Positions 1-6,630 of a stretch of DNA of 22,488 bases are shown here, in pieces (the first letter of the stretch is position 1; each line of letters begins with the position of its first letter). The stretch is from JBAZGH01 sp041652935 (GTDB lineage Bacteria > Patescibacteriota > Patescibacteriia > Patescibacteriales > XYC2-FULL-47-12). The notes below the pieces were generated by a model. It did not search any database and was not told the origin of the DNA. It saw only the letters and a program-made list of their open reading frames with translations. The stretch covers positions 1 to 22,488 of the forward strand of contig JBAZGH010000015.1 in NCBI GenBank assembly GCA_041652935.1. The letters are read 5' to 3'. The position numbers and the translations under genes are program-made.

Positions 1-1
1 A

Positions 2-2752
2 GGAAAACAGGGGCGTTTTCGCCAGAACTTGCTTGGAAAGCGCGTTGATTATTCCGGGCGTTCAGTTATTGTTATCAATCCAAAGTTAAAGCTATATCAA
101 TGCGGCTTGCCGAAAAAAATGGCGCTTGAGCTTTTTAAGCCGTTTATAATTTCAAAATTAATCAAACAGGAAATCGTGCATAATGTCCGCAGCGCTTCCC
201 GTTATATTGAGTCTGCATCTGATGATGTCTGGGATATTTTAGAAAATATAATTAAAGACGCCTATGTAATGCTTAATCGCGCCCCGACATTGCATCGCTT
301 GGGCATTCAGGCCTTTAAGCCAATATTAATTGAGGGTAAGGCCCTGCAAATTCATCCCCTGGTTTGCGCCGCCTTTAACGCTGATTTTGACGGCGATCAG
401 ATGGCCGTCCATGTTCCGCTTACTAAAGAAGCAAATGCCGAAGCTAGGGATTTAATGCTGGCCAGCCATAATTTATTAAAGCCGGCTACCGGCAGTCCCA
501 TAGTAACTCCGTCCCAGGATATTGTCTGGGGATCATATTATCTTACCAGTGAAATAAGAAAAGCAGAGGGAAAAAGAATGCCCCTGCTTTCTGACGAAGA
601 AGAGGCTGTAATAGCTTACGAAAGCGGGCAGATCGGCCTGCAGGAGTTAATTAAAACCAGGGTGAGATTAAGCAGCCGCAAGACGGAAATTATGGAAACA
701 ACTGCCGGTAAAGTTATTTTTAACAGCATTTTGCCGGAAAAATTGCGTTTCATAAATAATGTAGTCATTAAAAAGGATTTAAACCAAATTATTAAAGATT
801 GCCTTTATCTGTACGGCGAAGACAGGACGGTACAGTTGGTTGATGAGATGAAAGAGCTGGCTCTAAAATATATTACCAAAAGCGGACTATCATGGGGCAT
901 GGGCGATCTGCCTGATATGCCGGAAAGAGATAAGATGATAGAGGAATCAAACAAAAGGGTGGAGTTAGTTCAGGAGCAATATGAAGAGGGTTTATTAACA
1001 AAGAGCGAGCGCTACGCTAAAATTGTGCAAATATGGACCGAGACCAAAGACAGGGTTTCCGATATTATCAAAGATAAAATTGATCCATACGGATCGGTCA
1101 ATTCAATGATCCAATCGGGCGCCCGCGGTTCGCTGGCTCAGTTGACCCAGATCATCGGTATGAAGGGGCTGGTAACATCTCCATCCGGAGCTATTATAGA
1201 GCTGCCGGTTAAAGGCAACTTTAAAAAGGGATTTGATATTTTGGAGTATTTTATCGCCACCCATGGAGCCAGAAAAGGATTATCCGATACGGCGCTTCGC
1301 ACCGCTAATGCCGGTTATTTAACTCGGCGCTTAATTGACGTTGCCCAGGACATGATTATTACCTCGGAAGACTGCAAAGCATCCGATGGCCTTGAGTTTA
1401 CCCAGGAAGAAAGCGAACAGCTTGGAACCACCTTGCTTAAGAGGATTACCGGTAGATTTTTAGCAGAAGATTTAAAAAATGAGAAAGGAAAAGTATTGGC
1501 AAAATCCGGCGATTTAATAGATGAAGAAGTATTTAAAAAAATAGAAAAAGAAATAATTCCTAAGGCCGTTGTCCGCAGCCCCTTGAATTGTAAAATTGAA
1601 AAAGGGATTTGCGCCAAATGTTATGGGTATGACTTAAGCTATAACAAGCTCGTAAAAATGGGAGCCGCCGTGGGAACAATGGCCGCCCAGTCCATTGGCG
1701 AACCGGGCACCCAGCTTACCATGAGAACATTCCATACTGGAGGCGTTGCCGGCCAGGATGACATTACCCAAGGTCTGCCCAGGGTTGAGGAAATATTTGA
1801 GGCCCGTCCGCCTAAGCGCAAAGCTTTTGTGGCTGATGTTGACGGAGAAGTTAGGGTTGAGGCAATGGACAGGCAAATTGAAGATGGAAGGGGGAAGGTT
1901 ATTGCCCAGAACATTAACTCTAAAATAATAAAAGTTATTTATAAGGGGATAGACAGCGATAAATATTATTTTGCCGAAACAGCCCGTGATGTTTCAGCGG
2001 CTGAAGCTGAGAAGGGCGAAGTTAAAACTCCCAAGAAGAAGCTAAAACCTGAAATAACCGTTAAAGATGGGGAAGAAATAAAGCGGGGACAGACATTATT
2101 TAAGATAGCAAATGTTGAGATAAAAGCTAAGCGCGCCGGAACGGTTAAAATCAATGATAAGTATATTAAAGTAAGCTTTGAAGCTGATAAAATAAAAGAG
2201 TTTATTGTTCCCAAGGGCTATGGCATTTGGATTAATGACGGCGATAAGGTTAAAAAGGGCGACCAATTAACCGAGGGCAGTTTGGACCTGCAGCAGTATT
2301 ATTTCCTTTGCGGCCGTTTATTGACTCAAAAGTATATTATTCATGACATTCAATACGTTTATTCCTCCCAGGGGCAGCCGCTTAATGACAAGCATACTGA
2401 AATTATCGTGCGGCAGATGTTTTCCCGCGTATTAGTCAAGGATCCGGGAGATACTGATTTATTGCCGGGAGAGATAGTAGAGATAGGAATTTTTGATAAG
2501 ACCAACAGGAAAACAAAATCAGCAAATAAAAAGCAGGCGACTGGCGACTGTTTGTTAATGGGCATGACCAAAGCGTCGCTAACAACCAACAGCTTCCTGT
2601 CAGCCGCTTCTTTCCAGGAGACCGCCCGGGTATTGATTGACGCGGCGGTTACCGGGAAAATAGACCCGTTGGACGGCTTAAAAGAGAATGTTATAATCGG
2701 GCGCTTGATTCCAGTCGGAACAGGTTTTAACGTTAGAAAAAAGAAAGATTAA
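2..2752 (+). CDS. rpoC: DNA-directed RNA polymerase subunit beta' (5'-truncated by window edge)
   Basis: This is the catalytic beta' subunit of RNA polymerase. The reading frame is open from base 2, so the gene starts upstream of the window and 916 residues are visible. The first residues (GKQGRFRQNLLGKRVDYSGR) are the conserved stretch before the active site. The Mg-binding motif NADFDGDQM is encoded at about 377-403. The distal zinc site is visible as a Cys near 1375 followed by the cluster NCKIEKGICAKCYG near 1586-1627. The bridge/trigger region GEPGTQLTMRTFHTGG is at about 1697-1744. A beta-rich insert follows, then the C-terminal ATGDCLLMGMTKASLTTNSF and SAASFQETARVL blocks. The gene ends at a strong hairpin. 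The identification is secure; only the N-terminal third is missing. Confidence 0.98.
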   Translation, partial: GKQGRFRQNLLGKRVDYSGRSVIVINPKLKLYQCGLPKKMALELFKPFIISKLIKQEIVHNVRSASRYIESASDDVWDILENIIKDAYVMLNRAPTLHRLGIQAFKPILIEGKALQIHPLVCAAFNADFDGDQMAVHVPLTKEANAEARDLMLASHNLLKPATGSPIVTPSQDIVWGSYYLTSEIRKAEGKRMPLLSDEEEAVIAYESGQIGLQELIKTRVRLSSRKTEIMETTAGKVIFNSILPEKLRFINNVVIKKDLNQIIKDCLYLYGEDRTVQLVDEMKELALKYITKSGLSWGMGDLPDMPERDKMIEESNKRVELVQEQYEEGLLTKSERYAKIVQIWTETKDRVSDIIKDKIDPYGSVNSMIQSGARGSLAQLTQIIGMKGLVTSPSGAIIELPVKGNFKKGFDILEYFIATHGARKGLSDTALRTANAGYLTRRLIDVAQDMIITSEDCKASDGLEFTQEESEQLGTTLLKRITGRFLAEDLKNEKGKVLAKSGDLIDEEVFKKIEKEIIPKAVVRSPLNCKIEKGICAKCYGYDLSYNKLVKMGAAVGTMAAQSIGEPGTQLTMRTFHTGGVAGQDDITQGLPRVEEIFEARPPKRKAFVADVDGEVRVEAMDRQIEDGRGKVIAQNINSKIIKVIYKGIDSDKYYFAETARDVSAAEAEKGEVKTPKKKLKPEITVKDGEEIKRGQTLFKIANVEIKAKRAGTVKINDKYIKVSFEADKIKEFIVPKGYGIWINDGDKVKKGDQLTEGSLDLQQYYFLCGRLLTQKYIIHDIQYVYSSQGQPLNDKHTEIIVRQMFSRVLVKDPGDTDLLPGEIVEIGIFDKTNRKTKSANKKQATGDCLLMGMTKASLTTNSFLSAASFQETARVLIDAAVTGKIDPLDGLKENVIIGRLIPVGTGFNVRKKKD

Positions 2753-2770
2753 ATTTAAAAGATTATAAAT

Positions 2771-2804
2771 AAAAAGAGCGATTCTTCGCAGAATCACTCT
2801 TTTT
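2771..2804. terminator. Bidirectional intrinsic terminator between rpoC and the minus-strand operon
   Basis: A 34-bp near-perfect inverted repeat (arms AAAAAGAG plus GATTCT, 4-nt loop) is followed by a T-rich run on the plus strand and preceded by an A-run that serves as the U-tract on the minus strand. On the minus strand the loop reads GCGA, a GNRA tetraloop, and the single non-Watson-Crick position becomes a U-G wobble, so the fold is slightly better in that direction. It lies between convergent genes and overlaps the stop codon of the DUF192 gene by two bases. Confidence 0.88.
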
Positions 2805-3261
2805 ATTGTTTTTTTGTTATTAAATCAATATAACCGCCCGTTTGTAGATTTATTTCATCGGCCATTCCCGCGTTTATCTCCAAAACATATTTAGCTTTCT
2901 TGTCCGGTTTGATTGCCGGGCATTTTTGTTTATTATCGCAGGGTTGAAAATTTTTACTTATAAAAATAATTTTTTGATTTTCATCAAGCCATATCATGTC
3001 CAAAGGAATAAGCATGTTTTTCATCCAAAATTTATGTTCGCCAATTTCGGGAAAAATAAAAAGCATCCCTGAATCGGGAGCTAAATTTTCGCGGTACATC
3101 AGCCCTTGCACCCTCTTATCATTAGTATCGGCTATTTCCACCCCAAAGCATCTATCGCCGAAACACGCCTGTTTTTTATTATTTTCTTCCTCTGTTTTAG
3201 TTATGGGGCTGCCGCAACCGGCTAAGAAGATTAACAGTAAAATAATAAATATTTTTTTCAT
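2803..3261 (-). CDS. DUF192 family lipoprotein
   Basis: This is a 152-residue exported protein of the DUF192 family, whose biochemical role is not established. The N-terminus is a lipoprotein signal peptide: a KK start, hydrophobic residues 4-14, and lipobox LAGC with the lipidated Cys at residue 16. The DUF192 core is clear in VQGLMYRENLAPDSGMLFIF (51-70) and FWMKNMLIPLDMIWLDENQK (78-97), and the protein ends with the usual YVLEINAG...GGYI strand pair. Extra cysteines at about 33, 38, 108 and 114 could form disulfides. It is the last gene of a minus-strand operon and starts 5 bp after the preceding stop codon, with no Shine-Dalgarno site. Its co-transcription with a DsbA-like oxidoreductase fits an extracytoplasmic role (inference). 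Confidence 0.9.
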   Translation of the reverse strand: MKKIFIILLLIFLAGCGSPITKTEEENNKKQACFGDRCFGVEIADTNDKRVQGLMYRENLAPDSGMLFIFPEIGEHKFWMKNMLIPLDMIWLDENQKIIFISKNFQPCDNKQKCPAIKPDKKAKYVLEINAGMADEINLQTGGYIDLITKKQ

Positions 3262-3266
3262 ACGAA

Positions 3267-3476
3267 TTATCCGTCCGCCGGAATAGACTCTAAAATATTT
3301 TCTTTTTTTATTTTTTGCAATTGGGCGATGAATTTTCCGCCGTCCAGAATTTCCAGCAGCAGCGGCTTTCTGTTTTTGTCAACATGGATTAAGAAGTTCC
3401 CCAGCTCCACCACATGGTTTATTTTTCCTTTAGCTAATTCTACGGAAATTAGATTTGATTCCAAATCATGGTGCAT
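3267..3476 (-). CDS. DUF2283-like small protein (possible antitoxin of a DUF4258/DUF2283 pair)
   Basis: This 69-residue soluble protein matches the DUF2283 pattern: an N-terminal acidic segment (HHDLESNLISVEL), then a strand pair NFLIHVDKNRKPLLLEILDG that corresponds to the family's 'IvdvDedGrvvGiEILdaS' signature. The ATG lies 4 bp after the stop of the DUF4258-like gene, so translational coupling is likely; no Shine-Dalgarno site is visible. DUF2283 genes are often found next to DUF4258 genes and the pair is commonly suspected to be a toxin-antitoxin module. The order here (larger DUF4258 protein first, DUF2283 second) fits that. The family call comes from pattern resemblance only. Confidence 0.62.
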   Translation of the reverse strand: MHHDLESNLISVELAKGKINHVVELGNFLIHVDKNRKPLLLEILDGGKFIAQLQKIKKENILESIPADG

Positions 3477-3480
3477 AAAT

Positions 3481-3699
3481 TTAAGATTTAATCGGATAAA
3501 AAGTCACAACTTTATTTAAATCACCCTCTTTTTTCATTATTACTTTAATTCCCAATTTTTCAATATGCAGATACTTTCCCTTGGCTTGTGTTTTTTTAGG
3601 CAGTTTAATAACATCTTCAATTTCTTCTTTAGTAATAAAAACACCGTGCTTATTCAAAACATCAAATTTTTTGTCGGCATATTTAGTAAAATAAATCAT
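3481..3699 (-). CDS. DUF4258-like small protein (possible RelE/mRNA-interferase-like toxin)
   Basis: This is a 72-residue basic protein. The N-terminal FTKYADKKFDVLNKHG resembles the DUF4258 opening 'yTkHA.ekm.erg', with Tyr in place of the usual His. ITKEEIEDVIKLPKK follows the 'it.eeV.evi.nP' helix, and the C-terminal strands LGIKVIMKK and NKVVTFYP complete the small fold. The start codon overlaps the stop of the DsbA-like gene as ATGA (4 bp), a coupling signature, so this gene depends on translation of the upstream gene. DUF4258 proteins are suspected relatives of RelE-type toxins, but catalytic residues cannot be assigned here. A toxin role is inference from the neighbour and family. Confidence 0.62.
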   Translation of the reverse strand: MIYFTKYADKKFDVLNKHGVFITKEEIEDVIKLPKKTQAKGKYLHIEKLGIKVIMKKEGDLNKVVTFYPIKS

Positions 3700-4421
3700 A
3701 ATGATTCTGCCAGAAAAGCATCAATAATTTTAAAAAATGTCTCTTTTGGTATTTCACCCTCTATTTTATTTCCGTTGATAAACCAAGTAGGCGTGCCCTT
3801 CATATTTGCCTCTTGGGCGGCAAGAAAATCAATTTTTATTTTATTCAAGTATTTCTGGCTTTTCAGGCATTCATTAAATTTGCTGGCATTTAGGCCGATT
3901 TTAGAGGCGATTTGGCTGATATTTTCCGCTGGATTATTATTTTGGAAAAAAGCGTCATGCATATACCAGAATTTATTTTGTTCATTGGCGCATTCGCTCG
4001 CTAGCGCCAGCACCAAAGAATCTTCCTGAATCACCGGATAATGCCTGAATATTATTTTAACCGAGTCTTTATATTTTAAGGACATTTCCCGGACGGTTGG
4101 ATAGGAAGCTTTGCAGTAGGGGCAGTTAAAGTCAGCGAATTCAACAATAGTTAATTTCGGGTTGCTGGCGCCGGTATAGGCGCTGGCGCTATTTTCCATT
4201 TCATAGGGCCCCGGTTTTAAAAGGGCTTTTTGCCATTGTTCGTCCAGTGAAATTTCACCCGATTTTATTTTTTTTATCAATGAATATGTGTAAAATCCAA
4301 AAGTTGACAGCGATACTAAAATGATAAATAATAGAATAACCAAGAAAATTCCCCACGGTTTTTTGTACCATTTTTTTGTTGGTATCTGAGCATTAATTTG
4401 ATTATAGTTGCTATTTGCCAT
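3696..4421 (-). CDS. Membrane-anchored DsbA-like thiol:disulfide oxidoreductase
   Basis: This 241-residue thioredoxin-fold protein probably introduces disulfide bonds into exported proteins. It has a cytoplasmic tail with basic residues (15-21), one transmembrane helix at about 22-46, and a linker to about residue 80. The oxidoreductase domain follows: strand LTIVEFADFNCPYC with the redox motif CPYC at 100-103, a helical insertion, and the cis-proline loop GTPTWFINGNKI with the proline at 211. This is the DsbA/BdbD (Thioredoxin_4) arrangement, not a classical CGPC thioredoxin. It is the first gene of the minus-strand operon, whose promoter must lie between 4422 and about 4470, next to the long inverted repeat. 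Natural substrates would be the Cys-rich exported proteins encoded in this window (inference). Confidence 0.92.
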   Translation of the reverse strand: MANSNYNQINAQIPTKKWYKKPWGIFLVILLFIILVSLSTFGFYTYSLIKKIKSGEISLDEQWQKALLKPGPYEMENSASAYTGASNPKLTIVEFADFNCPYCKASYPTVREMSLKYKDSVKIIFRHYPVIQEDSLVLALASECANEQNKFWYMHDAFFQNNNPAENISQIASKIGLNASKFNECLKSQKYLNKIKIDFLAAQEANMKGTPTWFINGNKIEGEIPKETFFKIIDAFLAESL

Positions 4422-4452
4422 GTTTAAGCGTTTAGATTATTATTAAGATACT

Positions 4453-4554
4453 ATCCCACAAATCTACAAATCAGCTACGAATATCACAAATTCTAATAGT
4501 GATATTCCGTAGCACATTTGTATTATTTGTAGCTGATTTGTAGATTTGTGGGAT
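4453..4554. repeat. Perfect 26-bp inverted repeat with nested hairpin (MITE-like or regulatory)
   Basis: The arms 4453-4478 and 4529-4554 are perfectly complementary over 26 bp. Inside them, 4474-4487 pairs with 4499-4513 (one bulged base) around an 11-nt AT-rich loop. The GCTAC at 4474-4478 can pair either with GTAGC at 4509-4513 or with GTAGC at 4529-4533, so two mutually exclusive folds exist. The element fills the gap between divergent genes (dsbA-like on the minus strand, a small basic protein on the plus strand). It lacks a T-run directly after the right arm, so it is not a plain terminator. No obvious target-site duplication flanks it. Confidence 0.85.
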
Positions 4555-4567
4555 TTAATATTATTAT
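4539..4567 (+). promoter_or_regulatory. Candidate promoter for the 43-residue protein
   Basis: TTGTAG at 4539-4544 (a four-of-six match to TTGACA) lies 17 bp before TATTAT at 4562-4567, about 20 bp before the ATG. The -35-like hexamer is inside the right arm of the inverted repeat. The mirror-image hexamer in the left arm is followed on the minus strand, at the same distance, by TAATAA (4445-4440) ahead of the dsbA-like gene. The AT-rich background makes chance matches easy. Confidence 0.35.
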
Positions 4568-4574
4568 AACAAAA

Positions 4575-4581
4575 AAGGAGG
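4575..4581 (+). promoter_or_regulatory. Canonical Shine-Dalgarno site (AAGGAGG)
   Basis: AAGGAGG ends 4 nt before the ATG at 4586. It is the only consensus-quality Shine-Dalgarno site correctly placed before a gene in this window, and it decides the start of the 43-residue protein. Confidence 0.85.
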
Positions 4582-4585
4582 TTTT

Positions 4586-4717
4586 ATGAAAATAAGCGAA
4601 GAAGAAATAGAGCGACATAGTAAAAAAATAAAAATCAAGGACAAACGAAAAAGAAAAAAAATGAGAGTCAGCGGAGCTAGCGTAAAAAAGTTAAATTCCA
4701 TAATTAGTAAAAAATAA
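4586..4717 (+). CDS. Small, very basic 43-residue protein of unknown function
   Basis: This is a 43-codon gene starting with ATG behind a perfect Shine-Dalgarno site and closed by TAA. The protein begins MKISEEEIERHSKK, a short acidic/amphipathic segment, continues with a Lys/Arg-rich stretch (about residues 13-26) and ends in MRVSGASVKKLNSIISKK. There is no membrane segment or signal peptide. The high positive charge suggests binding to RNA, DNA or the ribosome (inference). I do not recognise a named family; short CPR proteins ending in a similar 'MkVSG.SV..L' block may exist, but I cannot verify this here. The gene is flanked upstream by the long inverted repeat and downstream by a hairpin, so it is probably a monocistronic unit. 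The start signal makes a chance reading frame unlikely. Confidence 0.72.
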   Translation: MKISEEEIERHSKKIKIKDKRKRKKMRVSGASVKKLNSIISKK

Positions 4718-4766
4718 AAAGTAAGAAGTTAGGGAGCGTACTTTCTAACTTTTTACTTTTTACTTT
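4716..4766 (+). terminator. Hairpin with T-rich tail after the 43-residue gene, built from heptamer words
   Basis: Arm AAAAAGTAAGAAGTTAG (4716-4732) pairs imperfectly with CTAACTTTTTACTTTT (4745-4760) and is followed by further T-rich sequence. The right side is a short tandem run of TTTTTAC, TTTTTAC and TTTTAAC, whose complement (GTAAAAA) is one of the AGTAA-type heptamers seen elsewhere in the window. It could terminate the small gene before the nucleotidyltransferase starts at 4779. Confidence 0.6.
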
Positions 4767-4778
4767 TAACTTAATACA

Positions 4779-5483
4779 ATGCAAGCAGTTATTTTAGCGG
4801 CCGGAAGGGGGGTGCGCATGCAGCCATTAACTTACGATGTGCCAAAACCGATGATAAAGGTTGCCGGCAAGAATTTAATTGAACATAAACTGGACCAGCT
4901 GCCGGACGGAATTGAAGAGGTTATTATTATAATCGGTTATTTAGGCGATCAAATTGTTGATTATTTTGGCGATGAATATCGGGGCAGAAAGATAGTTTAT
5001 GTTGAACAAAAAGAATTACTGGGAACCGGCAGGGCTTTATGGCTCGCAAAAGATAAAATTCGCGGAAAATTTATCAGCATGATGGGAGATGATATTTATT
5101 GCAAGAGAGACTTAGAGAAATGCTTCAGCCATGACTGGGCGGTGTTAGTTAAAAAAATACAGGGTCCGACCAGCGGCGGAAAAGTTGTTTTAAATAGCGA
5201 CGGCCATTTAGCGGAAATTATTGAGGGTGTGCATAACCACAATAGCGAGCATTTAATGAATATCGGTTTATTCGTAATGCAGCCGGAGATTTTTAATTAC
5301 GAATTGGAAAAATTACCCGGTAAGGAAGAGTGGGGACTGCCGCAGACTTTAGTAAAAGCCGCCCAGGATTTTAACGTAAAAATAGTGCCCGCCAGTTTTT
5401 GGCAGCAGGTGACCGATGTTGATGATGTCAGGAATTTAGAAGAGATACTTAGAACACGTAAAACAGTAAACAGTAACCAGTAA
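4779..5483 (+). CDS. Sugar-1-phosphate nucleotidyltransferase (NTP_transferase family)
   Basis: This 234-residue cytoplasmic enzyme is expected to transfer a nucleotidyl group from an NTP to a sugar 1-phosphate, feeding surface polysaccharide synthesis. The N-terminus MQAVILAAGRGVRMQPLTYD with VPKPMIKVAG is the family's NTP-binding signature loop. The central EQKELLGTGRAL (76-87) and metal-binding GDD (103-105) are in place, and the late NIGLFVMQPEIF and VTDVDDVRNLEEI segments match RmlA/GlmU-type folds. There is no left-handed beta-helix domain, so it is not a full-length GlmU; the sugar cannot be assigned. No Shine-Dalgarno site is visible. The last seven codons (KTVNSNQ) and the stop codon are made of the heptamer repeat CAGTAAC, so the native C-terminus has been replaced or extended by the array. 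Confidence 0.88.
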   Translation: MQAVILAAGRGVRMQPLTYDVPKPMIKVAGKNLIEHKLDQLPDGIEEVIIIIGYLGDQIVDYFGDEYRGRKIVYVEQKELLGTGRALWLAKDKIRGKFISMMGDDIYCKRDLEKCFSHDWAVLVKKIQGPTSGGKVVLNSDGHLAEIIEGVHNHNSEHLMNIGLFVMQPEIFNYELEKLPGKEEWGLPQTLVKAAQDFNVKIVPASFWQQVTDVDDVRNLEEILRTRKTVNSNQ

Positions 5484-5523
5484 CCAGTAACCAGTAACCA
5501 GTAACCAGTAACCAGTAACCAGT
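5464..5523 (+). repeat. CAGTAAC heptamer tandem array
   Basis: Seven exact copies of CAGTAAC occupy 5471-5519, preceded by one variant (CAGTAAA, 5464-5470) and followed by a partial copy (CAGT). The array starts inside the nucleotidyltransferase gene and supplies its stop codon (5481-5483). Read in the alternative phase, the unit is AGTAACC, one base different from the AGTAACA unit at 8812. Confidence 0.97.
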
Positions 5524-5543
5524 TTTATATTTATATAGAAATA

Positions 5544-5574
5544 AAAAAATACCTCAAATTAAAAGGTATTTTTT
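5544..5574. terminator. Bidirectional intrinsic terminator
   Basis: Arms AAAAAATACCT (5544-5554) and AGGTATTTTTT (5564-5574) are perfectly complementary around a 9-nt loop. U-runs are available in both directions. It separates the convergent nucleotidyltransferase (+) and the surface protein (-). Confidence 0.85.
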
Positions 5575-5588
5575 ATTTTGTAATTATA

Positions 5589-6608
5589 TTATAAATTTGA
5601 AATTAGCCACTCGCCGTTATCCTGCTGTTTTAACGTAACATTGAATGCCGCGTATCCATTGTTAAATGAAACGCTGGCAGAGTAGGTTTTACTTGCGCTT
5701 CCATTACCCGTTAGTGATGCGTTTAATAATAGGTCAGCAAAAATTGATCTGCCCTCGCTATTTAGGGAATTTAAAGTATATTCAATTGACGGCTGTATAT
5801 CAGGGGTAAAATAATTCAAGGCAACGCCGGTTGAACCGGAAGCGATAGAACGAGCGGCTGATGACATTATGTTTGATGAGGATGGGGTGCTGGAGTAGCT
5901 TGGGGATGGTGTTGGGGCTGAGTTAGGGGCTGGCGTTGACGGACTGGCCGGTGATATTTCCGCCGGATTATCTTCAGGTTCTTCCGGCTGCAAAATTTCA
6001 GGGTTATTTAAGGAGTTTTCCGATTCAATATTCTGCGCTGTTGAATTTCCAATAATAATTTTTTCCAGATTAGCGTTATTTATGCCCAAGCTTAAATTTT
6101 GAAAAATAGCCATAGTATTTTTTCTAGTGGTTTCATATTTTTTACCGTCAGCCGGATTCACATACCAAATTCTGCCTCCGTCTTCAACCTGCAATAAAAA
6201 TTTTCCTTTTAGGCGGTTTGCTGTGTTAGTATCAATTTGAGCTTTTCCCATTCCAAAGATTCTATATCCAAATTGCGCTTCTGTTTTATCACTGTATCCA
6301 TCACCGTCCGAATCATAATTTTCCGTCAAAAAATTTATATCGGTTGGAATTTTATCCAAATCATAGTTTGTTATGCCCAGCGCGAAAGAGCGGAAAATAT
6401 CAATTGAATTTTTTGAGGTTACGGCATAGCGCTTTAAGTCCGCCGGATTAACATACCAAATTTTCCCACCATCCTCAACTTGCAGAAGCAATTTGCCGGC
6501 CAGCCCTTTTGCCAGCGCGTCATCGTCGGCATTTATTTTTTTAGTGCCGGCAAAAATAAAGATGAAAACGGCTAAAAATATTATTGTCATTTTAAATAAA
6601 TTTTTCAT
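5589..6608 (-). CDS. Secreted surface protein with duplicated 'QVEDGG.IWYVNPAD' modules and a calcium-binding loop
   Basis: This 339-residue protein has a signal peptide (hydrophobic residues 8-20, likely cleavage after the INA near 27). Two copies of a ~50-residue module follow at about 37-86 and 132-184, each with GK(L/F)LLQVEDGG(K/R)IWYVNPAD, an (R/K)Y, and a (L/F)(A/S)LGI(T/N) helix. This module recurs in CPR cell-surface proteins; its ligand is unknown. Between them, DSDGDGYSDKTEAQFGY (99-115) is a thrombospondin type-3/EF-like calcium loop. Residues ~203-246 are a Pro/Ser/Thr-rich linker, and ~255-339 form a C-terminal beta-rich domain ending in DNGEWLISNL, possibly NTF2-like. The start at 6608 gives the best signal peptide; the Met at residue 7 is an alternative. 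It is transcribed divergently from the gene at 6631. Confidence 0.85.
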   Translation of the reverse strand: MKNLFKMTIIFLAVFIFIFAGTKKINADDDALAKGLAGKLLLQVEDGGKIWYVNPADLKRYAVTSKNSIDIFRSFALGITNYDLDKIPTDINFLTENYDSDGDGYSDKTEAQFGYRIFGMGKAQIDTNTANRLKGKFLLQVEDGGRIWYVNPADGKKYETTRKNTMAIFQNLSLGINNANLEKIIIGNSTAQNIESENSLNNPEILQPEEPEDNPAEISPASPSTPAPNSAPTPSPSYSSTPSSSNIMSSAARSIASGSTGVALNYFTPDIQPSIEYTLNSLNSEGRSIFADLLLNASLTGNGSASKTYSASVSFNNGYAAFNVTLKQQDNGEWLISNL

Positions 6609-6615
6609 GAAAATA

Positions 6616-6624
6616 TGCTATAAT
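6616..6624 (+). promoter_or_regulatory. Extended -10 promoter (TGCTATAAT), probably leaderless
   Basis: A perfect TGnTATAAT extended -10 element ends 6 nt before the ATG at 6631, so the expected transcription start coincides with the start codon. No -35 element is evident at the usual spacing. Confidence 0.7.
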
Positions 6625-6630
6625 ACAATT

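Noticed and set aside
3565..4029. Plus-strand frame opposite the DsbA-like gene
   Set aside because: It lies antisense to a gene with clear catalytic motifs and shows no domain or start signal of its own.
4453..4554. tRNA or structured RNA gene in the inverted repeat
   Set aside because: The long perfect arms do not fit a cloverleaf, and no T-loop or anticodon arm sequence is present.
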